From: Nitrospirae bacterium GWC2_57_9
GTDB lineage: Bacteria > Nitrospirota > UBA9217
Length of the DNA: 36,933 nt
Assembly: GCA_001805085.1 (NCBI GenBank)
Contig: MHEA01000034.1
Coordinates: 1-36,933, forward strand
Direction: 5' to 3'
Part shown: one piece after another, positions 30,927-36,933 of the stretch
Numbering within the stretch: position 1 is the stretch's first letter
Layout of the letters: the number at the start of each line of letters is the position of its first letter
Program-made: the position numbers and the translations under genes
Notes under the pieces: generated by a model
Databases searched by the model: none
What the model was told of the DNA's origin: nothing
The model's input: the letters and a program-made list of their open reading frames with translations, nothing else

Positions 30927-31454
30927 ATGAAAGGATTAACTCAGTCAGGGATACTTATCATTGTTCTGGCATTTGCGGCAACTGTTTCAGCGGATGAAAC
31001 AGTCGTTCAGATGAATCTTATTAATGAACGCGGTATCGGGAAGGCGATCGGAATGATTGCGCTTTCAGACACCACGACAGGGCTTAAACTGACGCCTGCG
31101 CTCAGCGGCCTTACCCCCGGATTTCACGGCTTCCACGTACACGAGAGGCCCGATTGCGGTCCGGGAGTAAAGGACGGCAAAATTCAGGCAGGAATCGCTG
31201 CAGGCGAACACTACGATCCGGCCGGAACGGGCAAACATGAAGGCCCAGCAGGGAAGGGACATCTGGGAGACCTGCCTTATTTGACAGTGGGGCAGGACGG
31301 AAAGGCTTCAACAGTCCTGTTGGCTCCGCGCCTCAAGCTATCCGACATAAAAGGCCGTTCGTTCATGATTCATGCCGGTGAAGATAACTACAAAGATGAA
31401 CCGGCGCCGCTGGGCGGCGGAGGCGGAAGAGTGGCGTGCGGAGTGATCAAATGA
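30927..31454 (+). CDS. sodC: Periplasmic Cu/Zn superoxide dismutase
   Basis: A 175-residue secreted enzyme that dismutates superoxide. The signal peptide is MKGLTQSGILIIVLAFAATV with cleavage near SADE. Copper and zinc ligands are in place: GFHGFHVHERPDCGPG, AAGEHYDPAGTGKHEGPAGK, GHLGDLPYL and FMIHAGEDNYKDEPAPLGG. The final RVACGVIK provides the second disulfide cysteine. Length is usual for bacterial SodC. The ATG at 30927 is nine bases after AAAGGAG, so longer upstream frames are not used. It stands alone, followed by the EAL remnant. Confidence 0.96.
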   Translation: MKGLTQSGILIIVLAFAATVSADETVVQMNLINERGIGKAIGMIALSDTTTGLKLTPALSGLTPGFHGFHVHERPDCGPGVKDGKIQAGIAAGEHYDPAGTGKHEGPAGKGHLGDLPYLTVGQDGKASTVLLAPRLKLSDIKGRSFMIHAGEDNYKDEPAPLGGGGGRVACGVIK

Positions 31455-31529
31455 AAGATTGCTTTTTCAATAATAATACAAATAGGCGAAATTAACCCTT
31501 TTAAAGCAGGCGCGGCTGTTCGCTCGACA

Positions 31530-31721
31530 TCAGCCATTGCGATCGTTTCCGTTATTTCAATGGCGCATATCATGAAAATGAAGGTCGTGGCCGAAGGCGT
31601 GGAGACGGAGGAGCAGCTTGAATTTCTTATTAAGACGGGCTGCGATGAGATGCAGGGTTTCCTCTTCAGCGAGCCGATGACAGCGGAGAAGTTCGTGGAA
31701 CTGATGACCGTGGACACATAG
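31530..31721 (+). pseudogene. C-terminal remnant of an EAL (cyclic-di-GMP phosphodiesterase) domain
   Basis: The frame SAIAIVSVISMAHIMKMKVV with AEGVETEEQLEFLIKTGCDE, MQGFLFSEPMTAEKFVELM and a TAG stop is the last quarter of an EAL domain. The catalytic EAL motif and the rest of the domain are missing, and no start or ribosome site fits. It directly follows sodC, so it is likely a leftover of a deletion or insertion. Confidence 0.75.
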
Positions 31722-32473
31722 CGATCGCTGCCCGGCAGCGCGTACATACTTCAAATACTCCGTCTTTCAACCGGTAAATTGTGGGAATCATCAGAAGGCC
31801 TGCGATGCAACTTCGTAGGTGTACTCCCCACCCCCTGCACCCCTGCTTTTCCAGTCCTCTTTTCTCTAAAATACCTGCTTATTTCTTCCCGCCCGGCCAG
31901 CTCCATCATATCCTCCGATTTGATTTCTCGAAGGAGAGGTGCGAGGTCGTGTTCCGCATGATGAAACCGTGACGGGAAAGAATCATCTGCAGGCCGGATG
32001 TCCTGTCATTTGAGGACTCGCTATGAGATAGCGGCACAACTCCGTGTTCGGTCGTCCCTGCCGGCCTTGCCCGATACATATCTGAATGCCTGCCTGAATC
32101 CACGGTATAAACATCTTGCTATAGTAATATTTTCATGCTATAAAAGAATCGTTTTCACCGGCCTTTTTTATCTATTCTATCAACAACCATTAAATACCTT
32201 TCAGTGCTCAGTCTTTACCCCGTTGTTCCATAACTCATTCGAACCGACCGGGTTCAATCTCGTTAATTCAGTTCTGAATGATCTTTGTATAGACCTACCC
32301 AAAAAAATTATTTGGAAACGGATAAAATCTGATCAACACGGACTTACAAAGAACAACAACCCGTTCATGGTTCTCTAAAAGGGGGAGATGTTTGTTCTAT
32401 CGCGCCGTTTTCCGTGTTCATCCGTGTCCAACTGCCTTTTTCCGGTTAATAAAAACTGGAATAACATACCATC
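31722..32473. other. Gene-free stretch before the histidine kinase
   Basis: No supported gene lies in 752 bases. A TCCGTGTTCATCCGTGTCC word at 32411-32429 resembles dispersed repeats of the same style as elsewhere. A leftward frame near 31770-32000 has a protein-like stretch (EHDLAPLLREIKSED) but no start or homologue that I recognise. Confidence 0.4.
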
Positions 32474-35400
32474 ATGAGAGTAGATAAAATCAACCTATCG
32501 CCTCGGACCATATTGGCCGGAGTCTGTACACTCTCGGCGTTGCCCATCCTGATCGTCGTATTGTTCCCCGGCTATTTTAACTTCGTAATCGCCCCCGCCC
32601 CCTACGTCGTTTTTCACAATATCGCCGAGTTCTTCAGCATAATGGTCTCGCTGTCCATATTCGGCATTGGCTGGTACACTTATGACCAGACCGGGGACCG
32701 GCACTCGCTTTTCCTGAGCACGGGTTTCCTCGCCATCGGGCTCATGGATTTCATGCATACCCTGGGCAATGCCGCCATGCCTGCCTTCGTAACACCCAAT
32801 TCCTCCAACAAGTCAACCCAGTTCTGGATTTCAGTCAGATTATTTCAGGCAGCCGTGTTCCTGGTCAGCGCTTTCATTTATTCAGGGGATCAACGCCGCT
32901 GGTTGTCGAAACGGATCCTGCTTTCGGCGGCCCTTCTTGTGCCGGGTACGGTCTTCGCCGGCATCACTTTCTTCCCCTCCTCTGTGCCTGATACGTTCAT
33001 TCAAGGTGTAGGGCTCACCCCTTTTAAAAAATATTCCGAATTCCTGGTCGTCGGCCTTCTGTGTCTGTCCCTGGCCGCATACTGGCAACGGATGGCGAGA
33101 TCGGGAAGCAGGCTGCTCCTCTATTATCTTGCCGCCTTGATCGTCAGCATCTTCAGCGAAATCTGCTTTGCGGTCTACACCAGGGTGTTCGACACCTACA
33201 ATGTTGTCGGACACATCTATAAAGTGGCGGCCTTTTCCCTCATTTATAAAGGCATATTCATTGTATCGGTGAAAGACCCGTATTCAAAACTTGCGGAGGG
33301 AGAACATGCAAGACGTCTTGCCTCGTTCCCGGAACTGAATCCGAACCCCGTTCTGGAGGTCGCCCCTTCCCGCGAGATTACATTTTTCAACCCTGCCACG
33401 GAAAAGACGCTCGTAAACCTCGGGATGGACAAAAACGATCCGGGCGTTTTCCTGCCCGGTGATATTGAAGCAATTTTACGGGACTTGGAGAAAAAAACTG
33501 AATCGACTTTATCTCGCGAGGTCACATTAAAAGACAGGGTCTTCGGCCAAACTATCTACCTTACTCCTCAGTTCAATGTGGCGAGGGTATATGTAAACGA
33601 TATCACCGGGCGCAAGCGGATGGAGGAGGAACGCGAGCGGCTGCTTGCCGAGGTACGGCGCCAGACTGCGGAACTTGGCGTTCAGCAGATTGAGTTGCAG
33701 GCGCAGAACGAAGAACTGCGGACAGCACAGGTTGAGCTGGAAGCCTCCCGCCGAAATTATGCGGATTTATACAATTTTGCTCCTCTCGGCTATTTTACGC
33801 TCGACACGAACGGTATTATTCTGGAGGTAAATCTTGCCGGAGCGAATCTCCTCGGGATAGACAAACAATTTCTTCTCAACAAACCGTTTTCCGTTTTTAT
33901 AGCCGGGCCTGATGATAGTGAAGTTCTCAGAAGGCATCGAAAAACGACTTATACCTCACAAAACAGACAGTCATGCGACCTTGCCTTAAAACGAAAAGAC
34001 GGCAGTATTTTTTATACCCATCTTGAAAGCATAGCGGTTGAAAACATAGATGGGAAGGCTGGCTATATCCGAACGGCGGTAATAGACATTACCGAGCGCA
34101 AGCGGGCTGAAGAGGCCCGCTCCCGTCTTTCAGCAATAGTAGAGTCTTCAGAGGACGCGATCTCCAGTACGAATATGGATGGTATTCTCCTCACCTGGAA
34201 CAGGGGCGCTGAAAAAGTATACGGGTATCATGCAGATGAGGTAATCGGAAAACACGTATCGATCCTTTACCCGCAGGAACGGTCCTCTGAACTCCCTCAA
34301 CTTATCGAAAAAATAAGCTGCGGAGAGAGTATTGAACGCTTTGAGACGGTGCGGGTCAGAAAAGACGGAAAAACCGTTCAGGTTTCCATCACGCTTTCTC
34401 CGGTCAAAGACTCAGCCGGGAATATGGTCGCGGTCTCCGCGATAACCCGTGATATCACAATTCAAAAGCAGGCCGAGGAGGCGCTACTCAAAGAACACCG
34501 CGAAATTGCGCTGGCAAACAGGCTTCTTGATGTATTTGTTAAAGAAACAGGGAATGACCTGTATGACAAGGCCCTGAACATCATGCTTGAGGCGATGGAA
34601 AGCCGGCACGGCGTATTCGGCTACATCGATGAGCAGGGTGACTTGATCTGCCCAACCATGTCGAAGCTCTTCGACCAGTGTGAGATCGCAGGGAAATGTA
34701 TCTGTTATACGCGGGATAAATGGAAAGGGCTGTGGAGCCGGGCGCTTTTGGAAAAGAAAACCCTTTTTTCAAACAAGACGGCAATAGTCCCAAGGGGTCA
34801 CATGCCGATCCGGAACAATATGGCAGTACCCATACTGTTTCAAGGCAATGTTATCGGCTTGATTAACCTGGCAAACAAGGATACCGGATACACCGAAGAA
34901 GACCGGGACTTTATTGAAGCAATTTCAAACAAAATAGCGCCGGTGCTTTTCGCCTGGATTCAGAAAGAGCTGCGGGAAAACGAACGGAAGCGGGCAAAGG
35001 AGAGAATCAGCCGCCAAAACGCAGTACTTGACGGAATCAATAAAATATTCCGGGAAGCACTCGCCTGCGATACGGAAGATGAACTGGGACGCGCCTGTCT
35101 GAATGTTGCCGAGGAGTTGACTCAGAGCCGGTTCGGGTTTATCAATGAGATGGGTTCTGACGGTTTACTCCATACTATCGCAATCAGCGATCCCGGATGG
35201 GATCTCTGCGCCATGCATGACAAGGCAGGACATTGCAGGCCTCCGGGCAATTTCAAGGTCCACGGCCTGTACGGCCGGGTGATGCTTGATAAAAAATCAT
35301 TTTTCACGAACGACCCGGCTTCCCATCCGGACAGCATAGGCACCCCGGAGGGGCACCCGTTTCTGAAGGCGTTTCTCGGCGTGCCGTTGATCCATGGTGG

Positions 35401-36933
35401 AGAGACCATCGGCATGATGGGGCTCGGCAACAGGGAGGAGGGGTATCGCAATGAGGACTTGGAGGCAGCGGAGGCCTTGTCCCAGGCCATAGTGCAGGTT
35501 TTAATGCGCAAGCGCATGGAGGAGCGGGTCGCTCATCTGGCATCCTTCCCGGAGATGGACCCCGCTCCCATTATCGAACTCCGTCCTTGTGGGGACGTAA
35601 TCTACGTTAATTCTGTTGTGAGAACACAATTCCCCGACCTGCCTGTGATGGGGCCGTCACATCCGCTGCTTTCGAATTGGCCGGAAATCTCAGCCGGCTT
35701 CAGCGATGGAAAAACCTGCTTTCTCTTCCTGGAAGCTGAAGCGGGCGGAAAGGCGTTTTACCAGGCAGTATATTATGCGCGGCAGTTGGACGTCATACGC
35801 ATCTATAATGCCGATATCACCGGGCGCAAGCGGGCGGAAGAAAAACTTATCAGGCTGAATGATGAACTCGAAAGGCGGGTCAAGGAGCGGACGGAAGATC
35901 TGGCAAAAACAGTCGCAACCCTTCGGCTTGAGATGGATGACCGACAACGCGCGGAAGAGGAAATCGTCCGTCTTGCCGCCGCCGTCGAATCCGCGGCAGA
36001 CGCCATAGTCATTACCGAGCAGGGTGCGATCCGCTATGTAAATCCCGCGTTCGAGAAGATGACGGGTTATTCAAGAGACGAAGTCAACGGCCGCGATCTT
36101 CACCTGTTCGACAGCGGCCATCACGATGAGACATACTTCATAAAGGTGCGTGAGATTCTCAAGAATGACGGGGTCTGGACAGGACGTCTTATCAATAAGA
36201 AGAAAGACGGCACACTGTACGAAGAAGAGTGCACGTATGCGCCGATCAGGGGCAGGTCGGGCGAAATCCTGAACTATATGGCGATCAAGCGCGACGTGAC
36301 CGAAAAAGTGCGGCTCGAGTCGATCGCGCAGGCGGTCGATACGATGAATAATATAGGATACATCTTCTCCGGGGTCAGGCATGAAATCGGGAACCCCGTG
36401 ACCACGATTGCAATGTCCCTGGATCTACTTCTGAAAAAAATCGAGGAATTGGACAAACAGTCCATCGCGAAGTACGTGAAAGGCTGCATCGAGCAAATCG
36501 AAAAAGTGGAATATCTGCTCCGGTGCCTCAAAAATTTCAACATGTACGAGCAACTCGAATCCCGGGACATTGTACTCAGCGAGTTCATGGACAAGTTGGT
36601 GGAGCTGGTAACAAACGATTTTGTAAAAAAGGGAATCGCAATACTCGTCGTGGTTGAACCTGACGATGCTAAGGCCTACGCCGATCCCCGTGCTCTCCAG
36701 CAGGTGCTCCTGAATCTGTTTACGAATGCAGCCGATGCGCTTGTCGGACGAGTCGATCCGAAGATCACGGTCACCGTAAATAAGGCGAAAGTTGTCCGGA
36801 TCCGGGTGGAAGATAATGGATGCGGCATTCCGGCACACAGGCTGCAGGACGTATTCAAGCCGTTTTACACGACGAAGGCGCATGGAACCGGGTTGGGCCT
36901 CATGATCGCCAGGAAGATGATCGCAAAGATGAA
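32474..36933 (+). CDS. MASE3/multi-PAS/GAF sensor histidine kinase (3' end cut by window)
   Basis: An uninterrupted frame of 1486 codons reaches the window end. Residues 1-265 form a MASE3-type membrane sensor with about seven hydrophobic segments, ending GHIYKVAAFSLIYKGIF. Then come a degenerate PAS (280-376), a coiled stretch, PAS domains near 430-545 and 552-675, GAF near 683-834, GAF near 848-1019, a second degenerate PAS (1022-1116) that begins LASFPEMDPAP much like the first (LASFPELNPNP), a coil, and PAS near 1165-1285. The kinase core has H1303 in SGVRHEIGNPVTT, an N box (NLFTNAADAL), DNGCGI and FKPFYTTKAHGTGLGL. HEIGNP is the HisKA phospho-acceptor form. No clear ribosome site precedes the ATG. 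The ligand is unknown, and any receiver domain would lie beyond the edge. Confidence 0.92.
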   Translation, partial: MRVDKINLSPRTILAGVCTLSALPILIVVLFPGYFNFVIAPAPYVVFHNIAEFFSIMVSLSIFGIGWYTYDQTGDRHSLFLSTGFLAIGLMDFMHTLGNAAMPAFVTPNSSNKSTQFWISVRLFQAAVFLVSAFIYSGDQRRWLSKRILLSAALLVPGTVFAGITFFPSSVPDTFIQGVGLTPFKKYSEFLVVGLLCLSLAAYWQRMARSGSRLLLYYLAALIVSIFSEICFAVYTRVFDTYNVVGHIYKVAAFSLIYKGIFIVSVKDPYSKLAEGEHARRLASFPELNPNPVLEVAPSREITFFNPATEKTLVNLGMDKNDPGVFLPGDIEAILRDLEKKTESTLSREVTLKDRVFGQTIYLTPQFNVARVYVNDITGRKRMEEERERLLAEVRRQTAELGVQQIELQAQNEELRTAQVELEASRRNYADLYNFAPLGYFTLDTNGIILEVNLAGANLLGIDKQFLLNKPFSVFIAGPDDSEVLRRHRKTTYTSQNRQSCDLALKRKDGSIFYTHLESIAVENIDGKAGYIRTAVIDITERKRAEEARSRLSAIVESSEDAISSTNMDGILLTWNRGAEKVYGYHADEVIGKHVSILYPQERSSELPQLIEKISCGESIERFETVRVRKDGKTVQVSITLSPVKDSAGNMVAVSAITRDITIQKQAEEALLKEHREIALANRLLDVFVKETGNDLYDKALNIMLEAMESRHGVFGYIDEQGDLICPTMSKLFDQCEIAGKCICYTRDKWKGLWSRALLEKKTLFSNKTAIVPRGHMPIRNNMAVPILFQGNVIGLINLANKDTGYTEEDRDFIEAISNKIAPVLFAWIQKELRENERKRAKERISRQNAVLDGINKIFREALACDTEDELGRACLNVAEELTQSRFGFINEMGSDGLLHTIAISDPGWDLCAMHDKAGHCRPPGNFKVHGLYGRVMLDKKSFFTNDPASHPDSIGTPEGHPFLKAFLGVPLIHGGETIGMMGLGNREEGYRNEDLEAAEALSQAIVQVLMRKRMEERVAHLASFPEMDPAPIIELRPCGDVIYVNSVVRTQFPDLPVMGPSHPLLSNWPEISAGFSDGKTCFLFLEAEAGGKAFYQAVYYARQLDVIRIYNADITGRKRAEEKLIRLNDELERRVKERTEDLAKTVATLRLEMDDRQRAEEEIVRLAAAVESAADAIVITEQGAIRYVNPAFEKMTGYSRDEVNGRDLHLFDSGHHDETYFIKVREILKNDGVWTGRLINKKKDGTLYEEECTYAPIRGRSGEILNYMAIKRDVTEKVRLESIAQAVDTMNNIGYIFSGVRHEIGNPVTTIAMSLDLLLKKIEELDKQSIAKYVKGCIEQIEKVEYLLRCLKNFNMYEQLESRDIVLSEFMDKLVELVTNDFVKKGIAILVVVEPDDAKAYADPRALQQVLLNLFTNAADALVGRVDPKITVTVNKAKVVRIRVEDNGCGIPAHRLQDVFKPFYTTKAHGTGLGLMIARKMIAKM

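Noticed and set aside
31770..32000. Leftward frame with a stretch EHDLAPLLREIKSEDMMELA
   Set aside because: Protein-like in part, but with no start codon, ribosome site or recognised family; could be a decayed gene.

Overview
The window is about 37 kb of chromosomal DNA of moderate to high GC from a bacterium. The gene content suggests an uncultured lineage near Nitrospirota or Desulfobacterota: a three-subunit di-heme type succinate dehydrogenase, a short archaeal/Geobacter-like aconitase, archaemetzincin, RtcB with archease, a large MASE3/PAS/GAF histidine kinase, and many dispersed intergenic fold-back repeats. This placement is inferred from gene families only.

Region 1 (1-18116) is a central-carbon island. 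Leftward run fumC, sdhC, sdhA, sdhB, then a partial FMN reductase. Rightward run an ACT-domain malic enzyme, a glutamate dehydrogenase, a four-CxxC protein, a PLD-like exported protein, a diverged GroES-like protein, aconitase, citrate synthase, a succinate-semialdehyde dehydrogenase-like enzyme, an acetolactate-synthase-like TPP enzyme and a SUI1/YciH protein. No 2-oxoglutarate dehydrogenase or ferredoxin oxidoreductase is in the window. The aldehyde dehydrogenase plus ALS-like pair matches the two-enzyme 2-oxoglutarate decarboxylase/succinate-semialdehyde bypass described in cyanobacteria. I infer that this island may encode a TCA cycle closed by that shunt.

Region 2 (18176-21660) is a leftward accessory block: two DUF4386 membrane proteins around an outer-membrane-like gene broken by an in-frame amber codon, two overlapping TRL-like lipoproteins, a small XRE regulator and its membrane partner. 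A 29-bp near-perfect palindrome lies upstream.

Region 3 (21887-25134) is CapA-like, RtcB and archease. Region 4 (25135-31721) is a loose set of small genes: MTH1187 thiamine-binding, DUF1540, a peroxiredoxin-like gene with an in-frame UGA at the peroxidatic position (a strong selenoprotein candidate with a SECIS-like hairpin), GYD, archaemetzincin, a Pro/Lys-rich micro-ORF, cupin, a DEDD exonuclease and Cu/Zn SOD, followed by an EAL-domain remnant. Region 5 (32474-end) is the N-terminal 1486 residues of a membrane-bound multi-PAS/GAF histidine kinase, cut by the window edge.

Several repeat families mark the gene junctions: an AT-rich fold-back at six junctions, a CGCAAAG-unit inverted repeat, a CCCGAA/TCGGG double hairpin and a CTGATAA...GCGGATAA fold-back.
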